This document shows positions 1 to 9,486 of a stretch of DNA of 64,000 bases, piece after piece. The stretch covers positions 1,488,001-1,552,000 of the forward strand of contig NZ_CP102290.1 of the NCBI RefSeq assembly GCF_025151995.1, in the 5' to 3' direction. How positions within the stretch are numbered: the first letter of the stretch is position 1; every line of letters begins with the position of its first letter. Source of the DNA: Ruminococcus gauvreauii (GTDB lineage: Bacteria; Bacillota; Clostridia; Lachnospirales; Lachnospiraceae). A model generated the notes under the pieces. The model worked only from the letters and a program-made list of their open reading frames with translations, made no database searches and was not told where the DNA came from. Position numbers and translations under genes: made by a program.

Positions 1-388
1 TTTATCCCGCTGTGGCAGATAACATCCATGCGATCCTTTGGTATCCCGCGCTCCTCCAGCTTTTTCAGAAGTTCACCGCCGTCCATGCCCTGCACTCCGC
101 AGTCCGTATGTCCGATCACCATGCCTCTTCCACTCCCAGTTCCAATATTGCCACCAGAAGGCTCCTCATCACACTCCCGTATGGGTGGGTGATCACGCCC
201 CCCGCATTCTTGATGATTTTGGCATCCCCGTTGCGGATCCCCAGTGCCGCCGGAAGAAGCTCAATCAGCCTGGTATCCATACAGGTGAGAACCGCCAGTT
301 TCTTGTCCGGATATTTATTAGTCACATAAGGCTCGTACGCCCTGGACTTTACGAATTCTTTGTTGTACCTGAGTATTTCTTCTATCAT
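1..388 (-). pseudogene. Beta-class carbonic anhydrase, partial and frameshifted
   Basis: Beta-class carbonic anhydrase interconverts CO2 and bicarbonate in the cytoplasm with a zinc ion. The zinc motif CMDTR is near residue 36 and the second ligand motif HTDCG lies about 50 residues further on, in a different frame. The first frame stops near 116 right after ELGVEEAW. The continuation MVIGHTDCGVQGMDGG runs in another frame to the window edge, so one base appears to be missing around 121-128. The 3' end lies outside the window. The start was taken as the ATG of MIEEIL because GTGAGG sits 9 bases upstream of it; the longer GTG start overlaps that site. Whether the frameshift is real or a sequencing error cannot be decided here. 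Confidence 0.8.
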
Positions 389-465
389 GTTATTCAACCT
401 CACTGTGTGTTCTGTACTTTATGTCAGCATATTATCAGACGTTTAACACGAGTCCATCAGCACCA

Positions 466-918
466 TCACTGACTGTCAGAAACCTCATCAATCAGCTTAG
501 ATAAGGAACAGAAAAAATTCTCATCGTCCTCTTCTGTTCTTTTTGCCGGGCCTTTGAGATGATGTTTCGCCCCGGTGCGTCTCGCCTTTTTCGCCAGATG
601 CCGCTCCATCAGCATCTGATCGATGTTCTCTTCGGTATACCATCTGCCGCTCTGATGGATGCCGCAGGCGCCTTTCCCCAGAGCCATCGCCGCCACGCCG
701 TAATCCTGCGTCACGACGATATCCCCTTTTCTGCAGGCAGAGACCAGTGCAAAATCCACGGCGTCAGCACCGGCGCCGATGACCTTGATCTCGCTGTAGT
801 CAGAGTGTAAGATGTGATTGGTATCGCAGAAAAGAATGACCTCAATCTCATTTTTTTGAGCTGCCTCTTCTACGATATGTGTCACGGGACATGCATCCGC
901 ATCTACTAATATTCTCAT
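466..918 (-). CDS. YaiI/YqxD (DUF188) family protein
   Basis: 150 residues matching the YaiI/YqxD family, a PIN-like small cytoplasmic protein of unresolved role. Family marks include the N-terminal MRILVDADACPV, the central GADAVDFALV and VVTQDYGVAAMAL segment with its conserved acidic residues, and the basic tail with RTGAKHHLKGP. Length is normal for the family and a GGGA ribosome site lies upstream. It is convergent with nothing and sits between the carbonic anhydrase and the DUF262 gene on the same strand. Nothing in the sequence shows a specific substrate. Confidence 0.85.
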   Translation of the reverse strand: MRILVDADACPVTHIVEEAAQKNEIEVILFCDTNHILHSDYSEIKVIGAGADAVDFALVSACRKGDIVVTQDYGVAAMALGKGACGIHQSGRWYTEENIDQMLMERHLAKKARRTGAKHHLKGPAKRTEEDDENFFCSLSKLIDEVSDSQ

Positions 919-946
919 ACGCTTTCCCTTTGCCTCTCGGATAATA

Positions 947-2968
947 TTAATTATTCAGCATATTATCTCTTTTTTCGGTGTATGCTTCAAGAAATATTTG
1001 TTCACGTGCGTCAAACATTTTCTGATAATTATTGACATTGGAATATTCCAGAAACATCTCTTCCGGTATGAATTCATACTTTACGATCTGGTCTTTCAGC
1101 CATTGGCTGTCGATGAGAATCAGCTTTTTATTGCCTTTCGCAATATTCTCATTTTTAGGCAGCAGGCCCAAATTAAGCAGATTGTTTTGTATGACATCTT
1201 TGCGCTCAATAGAAGATTCATTAAACAACGTCTGTGGAATGATATGATCCACCTCTAACCCATAATCCGTATCGGGACCCTGTATGCATTTGAGGCAGTA
1301 AAAATGATAAAGCAGCGGTTTCATAAGCGCCAGCGTAATATCCACTGACTCAATGACACTCTCTGCAAAAATCTGATCCCGCAGCAAACCTTCCCATTTA
1401 TAAGCCGGAACGGGTTCATATAAATCAGGTTCCCTTTCCAGATTCAAAATATTACCGGCTATTTTAGAATCACTGGACCCCCTCCATTGTCTGTTAATAT
1501 ATTCAAATATCAATTTGTCCCATAAAATAAAGCAATTCTTCTGAAATTGTTTTGCCCTGGAGTCACCCACCGGCTTCCCTTTTCTGATCCAGTCTTTGTA
1601 TGTAAGAATCATGAAGTTTAATGCAATCGAATCACTTGTCAGCTCCATAACAGAAGCATTCCATGACTTAAAGTATTTGAAATACTCAAAGGAAGAAATG
1701 AGTTTCAGCATAGACTCAAGCTCATAAATCAGCTTCTCAATATCGGAACTCCAGTCAATGTCTTCTCTTTTACTCAATTTTTCAATATCTTCTTTTTTCA
1801 CACCGCCGGCATAAATGCCCGCAAGTATCTTAAATCCACACGTAAGCTCCTTTTCAAAATCCGTTTTTGAGTCCGTAAACTGTTTTATCACAATATTTCT
1901 GCCGAGCCTGTCCAACAGCGTCGCCGGCAGATCCCAGCGCACAACATCTGTCTGAACTGTTCCGATCTTTGTATACAGCTTTTTTATGGCATTTACAGTC
2001 GCCTGAGACGGATGATCCACAGATATATTCCAATGGGGCTTTGCAGACAAAATTTCTACTGCAGTCAATTTTTCGCCCTCTGAATTAATAATGTTAAAAA
2101 TCTTCTGCGAATCTGAGGGAGACAGATTCTTAACTTCTATCATGCCAATTTTGCTGTTGGCAAGCTGAAAATCCATTTTATCAACGATCAGCATTCGCTC
2201 TGTTATCATATCCCACTTCTCATGAATCAGTGCCTTTAGCTGTCTGGCATCTTTTATATCACACCTTAATTCAATAAACTGGTAGAATGAAGATTCCTCC
2301 CGGCTCTCGATATCCTCGTCATCACAGTACTTTGTATACTCATCAATAAATGTTTTCACCTTGCGTGATGAGAGTTTCACATCTCCGTTTTCGGTCTCTA
2401 CGTACGGTAATCTGTTTACATACTTTGTAAAGTCAAAAGGTTTCGTAAAACCGGTGTTCTTTTTTTGTTTGTTGTGAATAATCTTTATGATCTCCAGCAA
2501 AAGCTCTAACCCATAGGTAGATTCATCGATATTCTCTTCTGCATTTATCTCGTTTACTTCACTGTCGTCATCACCATTCTCCCGTGTAACCGCCTCGAAT
2601 TCCTCATCCGCATCCGCTTCAATGTATTCATTTATTTTCTCCCAGTACTTTTCCTCCAGCTCATTCGGCTGATCGGAATTTTTAAATCGGATAAACTTTT
2701 TTGCCCAGTTATAAATGTTTTCCGGGTCATCGTGAATCATCGTAAGTGCATTTTTTCTCTGCCGTCCGTCAAGCAGCCATCTTACCGTCTTTCCCTTGCT
2801 TTCATCAACACTGAGTATACATACACCGATCGGGTATTCCTTGAACAGGCTGATACATAGCTGAAAATTCTTTTTTTCGTCCCAGGTTTGCTTTCTCTGG
2901 AACCTCGGCAGCTTGACATTCCGATCCGTTATAAACGTTTTTACCGTCTCCGGTCTGATTTCGTACAT
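947..2968 (-). CDS. DUF262/HNH (GmrSD-like) nuclease
   Basis: 673 residues. The N-terminal DUF262 domain has the ParB-like signature as LLDGRQRKNAL near residue 66, where most relatives have DGQQR, preceded by LPRFQRKQTWDE. The C-terminal DUF1524-type HNH nuclease is seen as EVDHIIPQTLF followed by LLNLGLLPKNENIAKGNKK near residue 600. This is the one-chain architecture of GmrSD, a type IV enzyme that cuts modified phage DNA using NTP. It begins 24 bases after the stop of the SEFIR gene, so the two are almost certainly co-transcribed. Base composition is more AT-rich than the flanking chromosomal genes, which suggests acquisition. Inference: the DUF262 part senses and the HNH part cuts. Confidence 0.85.
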   Translation of the reverse strand: MYEIRPETVKTFITDRNVKLPRFQRKQTWDEKKNFQLCISLFKEYPIGVCILSVDESKGKTVRWLLDGRQRKNALTMIHDDPENIYNWAKKFIRFKNSDQPNELEEKYWEKINEYIEADADEEFEAVTRENGDDDSEVNEINAEENIDESTYGLELLLEIIKIIHNKQKKNTGFTKPFDFTKYVNRLPYVETENGDVKLSSRKVKTFIDEYTKYCDDEDIESREESSFYQFIELRCDIKDARQLKALIHEKWDMITERMLIVDKMDFQLANSKIGMIEVKNLSPSDSQKIFNIINSEGEKLTAVEILSAKPHWNISVDHPSQATVNAIKKLYTKIGTVQTDVVRWDLPATLLDRLGRNIVIKQFTDSKTDFEKELTCGFKILAGIYAGGVKKEDIEKLSKREDIDWSSDIEKLIYELESMLKLISSFEYFKYFKSWNASVMELTSDSIALNFMILTYKDWIRKGKPVGDSRAKQFQKNCFILWDKLIFEYINRQWRGSSDSKIAGNILNLEREPDLYEPVPAYKWEGLLRDQIFAESVIESVDITLALMKPLLYHFYCLKCIQGPDTDYGLEVDHIIPQTLFNESSIERKDVIQNNLLNLGLLPKNENIAKGNKKLILIDSQWLKDQIVKYEFIPEEMFLEYSNVNNYQKMFDAREQIFLEAYTEKRDNMLNN

Positions 2969-2992
2969 CTCACATCTCTCTCTTTCGTAGCA

Positions 2993-4174
2993 TTATGCCA
3001 GGCCCATCCGATAGTCCTCAAGCCTTCGCAATTCCTCCTGCGCCTCATATCCGTGTTCCGCCAGGAAATATAACATCTTCGGGAGAATCCGAAAGGAAAC
3101 ATTGTCCGTTCCCACATCCCATATTCCTGCCTCCCGCCTTTGCAGCGCTGTAAAGAATATTTCATCCAGAAATGCGCCCTCGATCGCAGCGCCAAAGAAT
3201 CCCGGCACTATCTTTTCTTTATCTTCCCCGTCATAAAACAGTTCAACAGAGACCGGAGTGACAGTCCCTTCTTCCTCCCCTGAAGGCTGGACTACGGCCT
3301 TCACAATCCGGCACAAATTTTCTGCCGTTTTGTATCCCATATATTGAACAAATTCCCTGTGTGAGAAAAATATCTCCAGGGCTTTTTCTTTGTTCCTGAG
3401 GCTCGCTTCCTCGCGCTTAATCTGCGCATTAAGTGCAGCAAACCACTGCTCTTCTTCCTTACTAAGCCGTTCTCCCAGAACAGCCCTTCCCTGCAGCTTC
3501 TCCCGCTGAGCTTTTTTCTCCTCTATATCACAATCCCTGATCTTCACTTTGAAAGACATGGTCTCATCCACAAGCCATTCATATATAAGATGAAGATCAT
3601 CCCTGGACACAGAAGCATCATCGCTCTGTTTGTAAACAGTGAGCGTCTTCACGTGGCCGAGGGAAAACTTCGGCAGCTCTCTCGGCTGCAGATCAGGCGT
3701 TTTTTCTTTTACCTCTCCAAATTCGATCTGCAAAACTTCATTTAAGCAGGAATATAATTCCCGAAAACCTTTCTTTTCATCTTCCGCCAGATCTATCAGC
3801 TTAATACCGGTGAACATTATCGGCACAATGCTGTCCAGCCTCTCCTGACTGCATCCCTCGAATGAGACGAAAATAAATTTCCTGTTGTTCTCAGGCTTCC
3901 GCCATTCGGAGGCTATGATCTCATATTCCCTGCTGACACCTGTCATTGGCTCATCCGCTTTGTGCTTATATGCCGCCGACAGGATAACAATGACTTTATC
4001 AGACTGTAATCCCCGGGACATCATCTGTGTAAATGAAGGTGCTGTGCTCTCCTGCATCTCCTTTTGGTCACAGGTTGCATCATAACCATTCTCGCGAAGC
4101 ATTTTCACAAAAGAATAAACTCTCTCATTTTCTTCTTGTGTCCCCCAGGCATACGTAACAAATACCTTTTTCAT
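2993..4174 (-). CDS. SEFIR (TIR-like) domain protein
   Basis: 393 residues from the start MKKVFVTYAWGTQEENE. Residues about 1-150 are a SEFIR domain, the TIR-related fold known from IL-17 receptors and from bacterial anti-phage proteins: VFVTYAW strand, LRENGYDATCDQKEM, then KVIVILSAAYKHKADE and the GVSREYEII segment. The remaining 240 residues are not recognised; they include a charged, helical, coiled-coil-like stretch around residues 215-280. In bacteria SEFIR proteins act in abortive defence, with NAD depletion reported for studied examples. Upstream start codons exist in frame, but the ATG chosen gives the classic SEFIR N-terminus and follows an AAGG. It heads a two-gene operon with the DUF262/HNH gene. 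Confidence 0.85.
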   Translation of the reverse strand: MKKVFVTYAWGTQEENERVYSFVKMLRENGYDATCDQKEMQESTAPSFTQMMSRGLQSDKVIVILSAAYKHKADEPMTGVSREYEIIASEWRKPENNRKFIFVSFEGCSQERLDSIVPIMFTGIKLIDLAEDEKKGFRELYSCLNEVLQIEFGEVKEKTPDLQPRELPKFSLGHVKTLTVYKQSDDASVSRDDLHLIYEWLVDETMSFKVKIRDCDIEEKKAQREKLQGRAVLGERLSKEEEQWFAALNAQIKREEASLRNKEKALEIFFSHREFVQYMGYKTAENLCRIVKAVVQPSGEEEGTVTPVSVELFYDGEDKEKIVPGFFGAAIEGAFLDEIFFTALQRREAGIWDVGTDNVSFRILPKMLYFLAEHGYEAQEELRRLEDYRMGLA

Positions 4175-4228
4175 CTGTCCTTGGTACCTTTCACATGACC
4201 CTTCCGTTTTTCTTTTCAAACCGCAGAC

Positions 4229-4483
4229 TGTCCTGTATCATCCGCTGCGCAGCAGCGACGCGCAGCGGCACAGTAACTTTTGTTGCTGTGGATGACATAC
4301 GATTTATATGTCATCATTATACCACGTGCGCAGACCATAAAGCGACGCGCAGCGGCATTTTCTGGGCCAGCCGTGGCTTCCAGGTATCTTCCGCTGCACA
4401 GCAGCGGCACAGCAACTTTTGTTGCTGTGGATGACATACGATTTATATGTCATCATTATACCGCATTTCTGTTTGGTTTTCCA
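4229..4483 (-). repeat. Tandem promoter-hairpin repeat, two units
   Basis: Two units about 139 bases apart, ending at plus positions 4323 and 4462. Read on the minus strand each unit starts with GGTATAATGATGACA and continues with a hairpin (TGACATA/TATGTCA), a second hairpin (CACAGCAAC/GTTGCTGTG) and a third GC-rich one (CCGCTGC/GCAGCGG), then the AGCCACGGCT inverted repeat in the second unit. The first unit has an extra 11-base insertion in the third hairpin. The same arrangement recurs at 16.1-16.3 kb. Both loci lie immediately upstream of minus-strand genes. Confidence 0.75.
4455..4483 (-). promoter_or_regulatory. Promoter at head of the repeat
   Basis: On the minus strand, TGGAAA at 4483-4478 and TATAAT at 4460-4455 are separated by 17 bases. 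The same TGGAAA-17-TATAAT pair is kept in the copy at 16.25 kb although the spacer differs, which supports function. Transcription would run through the hairpins into the SEFIR operon. Confidence 0.6.
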
Positions 4484-4553
4484 TGATCTTTTCAGGCACA
4501 CCGTCAGCATACTGTCCGAACTTTCGTATTAAAAATATTCTGGAAGAGGCACA

Positions 4554-5585
4554 TTATCTTACTAATTCCTGCCATCGTTCATCATCCATCAGAAAACCAT
4601 ATGTTTCCTCATCACGGAAGCACTTTTTCAAACTTTGCTTCATATCCTCAAGAAATTCTGGTCGTAATTCCCTGAATGCTACATGTTCATAGAGGGGAGA
4701 TCCGCAAAATTCTCCCATTGTGCCGACACTGGCCATCATCTCCTCCATCGTGTCAATCACCGTATCCGCGTCTTTCTCCGCCGTCGCCAGATCAAGCCTG
4801 CAGGAAGTCTCATGATATTTTCCCATATCAAAGACCCCCGCCAATACCCGCTGTTTTTCCACCAGCATATGCGCCTTTTCCCTGTCTCCATCCTCCATAG
4901 CCAGCATGTAGAGGCTTTGAAATACCATATTCATCATCTGGTGTCCTGAAAATAACAGTTCTTCATATGCCTTATACGCCTCACCCACGCGATTGGTCTT
5001 ACTACAGATAACCGCCTGCTTTCTCTTTCTCTCCGGATTCTGCTTTGCAAAATATGCCAGATACTCTTCTGCCTTTCCATACTCTTCTTTTCGCAAATAA
5101 AACCCAAACAGAGAATCGGCGGCACCGGATCGAATATCCTCGTCTTCACTTTCCAGCGCCCGGACATAGCACTCCAGGATATAACCTTCATAGTTTTCTG
5201 TATCCGGAATCCCCTTCGTCAGTCGCCACGAGTCCAGGATGAGTGCCATTTACCAGATCAGCCGCGGACAGTTCGGATACTTCTCCAGAATCCCTTTTGT
5301 CCAATGAAAAACTTGCTCATAAGACTCCTTTTTGAGTTTCGCATCCATTTCCAACACGAAATGATTGATTTCTTCCATCGTAAGCTCCTCCCGAAACGAC
5401 AACAGGGTATCGAGAGAAATACCCAGAAGCCTGGCAATCGGAGCCAGCAGTGAAATATCCGGGAATGAATTTCCATTTTCCCATTTGTTGACCGCCGGTC
5501 CCGTGACCCCGAGACGTTTCGCCATGTCCTCCTGCGTCATGTTTTTACTTTTTCTGTATTTTCTTATTACTTCACCTATCTGCAT
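4554..5585 (-). pseudogene. Xre-family regulator split by an in-frame stop
   Basis: A Cro/CI-type DNA-binding regulator. The helix-turn-helix is at residues 1-60 (IRKYRKSKNMTQEDMAKRLG, then VTGPAVNKWENG). The rest is an alpha-helical, TPR-like region with many aromatic and acidic residues. The reading frame is interrupted by TAA at 5250-5252 after NCPRLIW; the codon after it is ATG and the frame continues with MALILDSWRLTKG to the end. Family members read through this point as one chain, so a CAA-to-TAA change is the simplest explanation. The second half could be reinitiated at the adjacent ATG. The start used follows GGAG 8 bases upstream. Confidence 0.75.
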
Positions 5586-5797
5586 AGAATCGTCTCCTTC
5601 ACAAATATCGCACTGGTCCTTATTATTTTCAGCATAGCAGACATTCATGTGTTTCACAACTGAACAAGCGTTAATGTTCGTTCAGGAAAACTAACTGTTG
5701 TTTATATTTTGGGCGGTATTATTAGGTTTTTCTGATATATCTTGTACGGTGTGGTAAGATAAGGTGAAGCAAAAAACAGAATTGAAAGAGGTTTAAT

Positions 5798-6283
5798 ATG
5801 ACATATACCATACGGCATATCCGGAAATCCGAGTATCCTTTATTAAATAATTTTCTGTATGAGGCCATTTTTATACCGGACGGCGTTGATCCCCCTCCCC
5901 GTTCCATCCTCAAGTCCCCTGATCTTCAGGTTTATGTTGATCATTTCGGTGAATCGAAGGACGATATCGGGCTGGTTGCCGAAGTCGATGAGAAGATTGT
6001 GGGCGCCGTCTGGGTGCGCATTATGGACGACTACGGCCATGTTGATGACCGAACGCCGTCTTTTGCCATTTCGCTCTATAAGGAATATCGGGGACTTGGG
6101 ATTGGAACGGCCATGATGCGGGCAATGCTCACACTTTTGAAGAACAGAGGATATGAGCGTGCTTCCCTGGCGGTCCAGAAGGCAAATTATGCCGTGAAGA
6201 TGTACCTGCGGGTTGGATTCCGGGTTGTGGAGGAGCGGGGGGAGGAGTTTGTTATGGTGATTGATTTAGCCACGTTTTCGTAA
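5798..6283 (+). CDS. GNAT family N-acetyltransferase
   Basis: 161 residues. The acetyl-CoA binding motif is visible as EYRGLGIGTAMMRAML around residues 98-113, followed by the beta-alpha segment ASLAVQKANYAVKMYLRVGF typical of GNAT enzymes. It would transfer an acetyl group from acetyl-CoA to an amine; the substrate is not evident. A ribosome site AGAGG lies 6 bases before ATG. It is a single gene on the plus strand, divergent from the broken Xre gene, and normal in length. Confidence 0.85.
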   Translation: MTYTIRHIRKSEYPLLNNFLYEAIFIPDGVDPPPRSILKSPDLQVYVDHFGESKDDIGLVAEVDEKIVGAVWVRIMDDYGHVDDRTPSFAISLYKEYRGLGIGTAMMRAMLTLLKNRGYERASLAVQKANYAVKMYLRVGFRVVEERGEEFVMVIDLATFS

Positions 6284-6325
6284 ACTTTTTTTGTCCATAA
6301 GACAAAACAAATATTGTGTATAAAA

Positions 6326-6354
6326 ATGACTTTTTCGGTAATATTTGGTATACT
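6326..6354 (+). promoter_or_regulatory. Probable promoter of the McrBC-like operon
   Basis: ATGACT at 6326-6331 and TATACT at 6349-6354 with a 17-base spacer, about 66 bases before the first gene. Match to the sigma-A consensus is 4/6 and 5/6. Confidence 0.5.
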
Positions 6355-6420
6355 ATAGAAAAATAGCATGAGCGTACATATATCTTATGTAACCGCAGAT
6401 TTCAAAAATGAGGTGACAGT

Positions 6421-9400
6421 ATGTCCGATACGTATATCTACCAGAAAGAAGTTGATCAATCTACTTTAAATTACGGAATCACTATCCCCGTAAATATTCA
6501 AGCTAAATTATTTGAGGAGTTGGGATATACTTTAACAAAAGGTGAAAAGAGAACTATAAGCATTCTACTCGATGGAAAACGCTATGAGGCGAGACTTACA
6601 AATATAGCTATTGACCCTACTAAATATCCTAGAAGTGAGGTTGTGCAAATTCGCTACTCCTCTGCTTCGCTAATTGCGTCCAAACTACAAGAACTATTTA
6701 TTTCCAGCGCTTCTATTCTTGATGAGCAAAAGAGCAACACACAAAAAGGACACGCCATTACCATTCCAGAGTCCCAGAAAGAGTTTATTGATATCTATAT
6801 CACTGAAGATGGAGCCATACGTTTTGAGTGTCATCCTCAAAAAGCAAAATTGAAATCTAAATTTTTTCAATATATTGGACCGACTGACAGCCTTGCCGGA
6901 TATCAGAGATCGTATAAACTAATTCTTTTGGACTGTATGTTGGCACTTATGGATCATACCGGTAAGTGCTCACTATATCAAGTTGTGGAGCGCTTTAAAC
7001 ATTTCTATCAGGACCGAAAAAGCCAAGGAAAGGCTCCTGATGTCGATGTTGACCAGCGGATTGCTAATATTGAGTCGAGTTCTATTCAGGATGTCCTCAG
7101 GGTAATCTTAGATAACCCGTTTAAAGCAATTAGTCACAAGGGGTTTCTTCAGATCAAAAAGATCGAGAATACCGATTACCTGATATTCTCACAGGAACTT
7201 ATGGCAGACATGAAGGATGCAGATTTTAAAAAGCTGAAAGAGCTTTTAGACTTAAAGATACAGAAATATTTTGATAGAATTGATGGTGCTAATATGCAAA
7301 CAGATTTAAAAAACTTTTTTGACTATATGCTAGAACACTATAAGGATTGCCGAGAACATGAGACGTTTAGGAACAATCGTATTGGTAAACTAATACGTCA
7401 AGTTATCCCTGAAGCCATATTGACATTCCCATTTTTAAATAATGAAACATATCTCGTAAAAGGTAGTATCGGTCAGGGAAACTGGGCAGCTGTTCCCTGG
7501 ATCTGTATCTTTGATAAGCGAGTGACGACATCCGCTCAGCGTGGTGTCTATATTGTATATCTGTTATCGGAAGATGGTAATACCCTTTATTTAACATTAA
7601 ACCAAGGTTGTACTAACTACATAAACTCATTAGGAAAACGAAAAACCATTCTGAAATTACATGAGATAGCCGCAAACATACAGGCGACTATTCCCCCAGG
7701 ACCATTTTCTACTGGGACGGACCTAAACCTAGGGAATGAATTTTATGAACATGGTTGTATTTTTTATAAAGCTTATCACAAAGGGCAGGTCCCATCAACT
7801 GATATATTGACCGATGATCTTTTTAACATGATTAGCCTCTATCAAGAATATGTGGAGACGCAAGCACAACATAGGACTAAAAAGAAAGCATGGTTATTAA
7901 CTTGGAATGCTAACAACTGGGTATGGGATGGTTACGAAAGTCTTGCCCAACAGACTAAAGATGGGTATAAAGTAGACACACCGTGGAGCTGTAACAATAC
8001 CGCCCCCGAAATTGGGGATTCTATCTTCCTCATGAAACTTGGCGATGAACCTAGAGGAATCATAGCTTCTGGAACTATTATTCAGAAAAGCTACAAGGAT
8101 TTGCATTGGAATTTAGAAAAACGTTCCCAAAACATCACGGCAAGATTTGTTGATGTGAATTTTGACCGAATTTTGAATTTTCATTATGAACACTTGTTAC
8201 CTTTAGCGCTATTGGAAGAGCAATTCCCCTTGCAACGATGGAGTCCACAGGCTTCTGGTATTGAAATACAAGAAGAATATGTATATGCGTTGCATGACCT
8301 CTGGCATCAAATAACACTGGAAGAGTATTTAGATATGACAGATACCGATGAATCTATAGAAGAATACAATATCTCGGATGAACTCACTCGGATTTCTCAG
8401 TATATTTCCGCCAAAGGTTTCTCTTATGAAGACGGGTTTATTGAGAATTTCTATTTAAGCCTTAAAGCGAAGCCTTTTGTCATATTGGCAGGTACTTCGG
8501 GAACGGGGAAGACAAAGCTTGTCAAACTATTTGCGGAAGCCATAGGTGCCACTGTGGACAACGGCAGATATAAATTAGTACCTGTACGCCCAGATTGGTC
8601 TGACTCCACAGACCTTTTTGGCTATGTCGATCTCAACGGACAATATATTCCGGGTGCGCTCACTGAATTTATTATAACTGCCATATCAGACCAGACGAAA
8701 CCTTACTTTCTCTGTTTAGATGAAATGAACCTAGCCAGAGTAGAATATTATTTGAGTGATATTCTATCAATTATTGAGACACGTCATTTTGATAATGATC
8801 AGATTACCACAGATACGATAGCGGAGAGTGACATTGCAGTTGCATCACACGGTAAACTTTTTCTTCCAGAAAACCTCTATATCATCGGAACTGTGAACAT
8901 GGACGAAACCACATTCCCGTTTAGTAAAAAGGTTTTGGACCGTGCTAATACGATAGAATTTTCTTATGTTAATCTGGATCTCCGTCAAAATCTTGGAAAC
9001 ATCGATATTTCGGTGTTAGATAATCGCTTTTTAAGAAGCGACTACCTAGTGTTGGCAGAATGTCCCGAGGGTGAAGATACGATATTAACTGCCATTTCCA
9101 TCTTGAAACAAATGAATGAAGCCTTAAAAAATGCAAACGCACAGATTGGATACCGTGTGCGTGACGAAATTTGTTTCTATTTACTATACAATGAAAAATA
9201 CTCTTTACTGGATGCAGCTGTCGCTATGGATCTTGCAGTACTACAAAAGATTTTGCCTCGCATCCATGGGAGCAGCCAGTCGATTAAAAATCTGTTGCTT
9301 ACTTTATTTAAAATCTGTGTTGCTAACCAGTCGGAATTAACACAGGATGCCAATCATACGGTTAGTGAGAACATGTTTAACTATCTGAAAACTCAGGACA

Positions 9401-9486
9401 CTGTGCCTTACCGCAGAAGTGCTGAAAAAATTGCATTTATGACAAGGAGATTTGAGGAGGATGGCTACACTTCCTACTGGCTCTAA
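6421..9486 (+). CDS. McrB-like AAA+ restriction motor with EVE-like domain
   Basis: 1,021 residues. Order of parts: an unassigned N-terminal region, a DUF3578 (MrcB N-terminal) domain at about 340-510, a PUA/EVE-like modified-base reader at about 510-650 (AWLLTWNANNWVWDGYES), and an McrB-type AAA+ GTPase at about 670-980. The motor shows Walker A GTSGTGKTKL at 691, Walker B FLCLDEMNLARVEYY near 763, and the McrB signature GTVNMDETTFPFSKKVLDR near 823. Such proteins recognise modified cytosine in DNA and drive the McrC nuclease. ATG follows GAGGTG at a good distance. Its end overlaps the start of the McrC-like gene by 26 bases, showing translational coupling. Confidence 0.9.
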   Translation: MSDTYIYQKEVDQSTLNYGITIPVNIQAKLFEELGYTLTKGEKRTISILLDGKRYEARLTNIAIDPTKYPRSEVVQIRYSSASLIASKLQELFISSASILDEQKSNTQKGHAITIPESQKEFIDIYITEDGAIRFECHPQKAKLKSKFFQYIGPTDSLAGYQRSYKLILLDCMLALMDHTGKCSLYQVVERFKHFYQDRKSQGKAPDVDVDQRIANIESSSIQDVLRVILDNPFKAISHKGFLQIKKIENTDYLIFSQELMADMKDADFKKLKELLDLKIQKYFDRIDGANMQTDLKNFFDYMLEHYKDCREHETFRNNRIGKLIRQVIPEAILTFPFLNNETYLVKGSIGQGNWAAVPWICIFDKRVTTSAQRGVYIVYLLSEDGNTLYLTLNQGCTNYINSLGKRKTILKLHEIAANIQATIPPGPFSTGTDLNLGNEFYEHGCIFYKAYHKGQVPSTDILTDDLFNMISLYQEYVETQAQHRTKKKAWLLTWNANNWVWDGYESLAQQTKDGYKVDTPWSCNNTAPEIGDSIFLMKLGDEPRGIIASGTIIQKSYKDLHWNLEKRSQNITARFVDVNFDRILNFHYEHLLPLALLEEQFPLQRWSPQASGIEIQEEYVYALHDLWHQITLEEYLDMTDTDESIEEYNISDELTRISQYISAKGFSYEDGFIENFYLSLKAKPFVILAGTSGTGKTKLVKLFAEAIGATVDNGRYKLVPVRPDWSDSTDLFGYVDLNGQYIPGALTEFIITAISDQTKPYFLCLDEMNLARVEYYLSDILSIIETRHFDNDQITTDTIAESDIAVASHGKLFLPENLYIIGTVNMDETTFPFSKKVLDRANTIEFSYVNLDLRQNLGNIDISVLDNRFLRSDYLVLAECPEGEDTILTAISILKQMNEALKNANAQIGYRVRDEICFYLLYNEKYSLLDAAVAMDLAVLQKILPRIHGSSQSIKNLLLTLFKICVANQSELTQDANHTVSENMFNYLKTQDTVPYRRSAEKIAFMTRRFEEDGYTSYWL

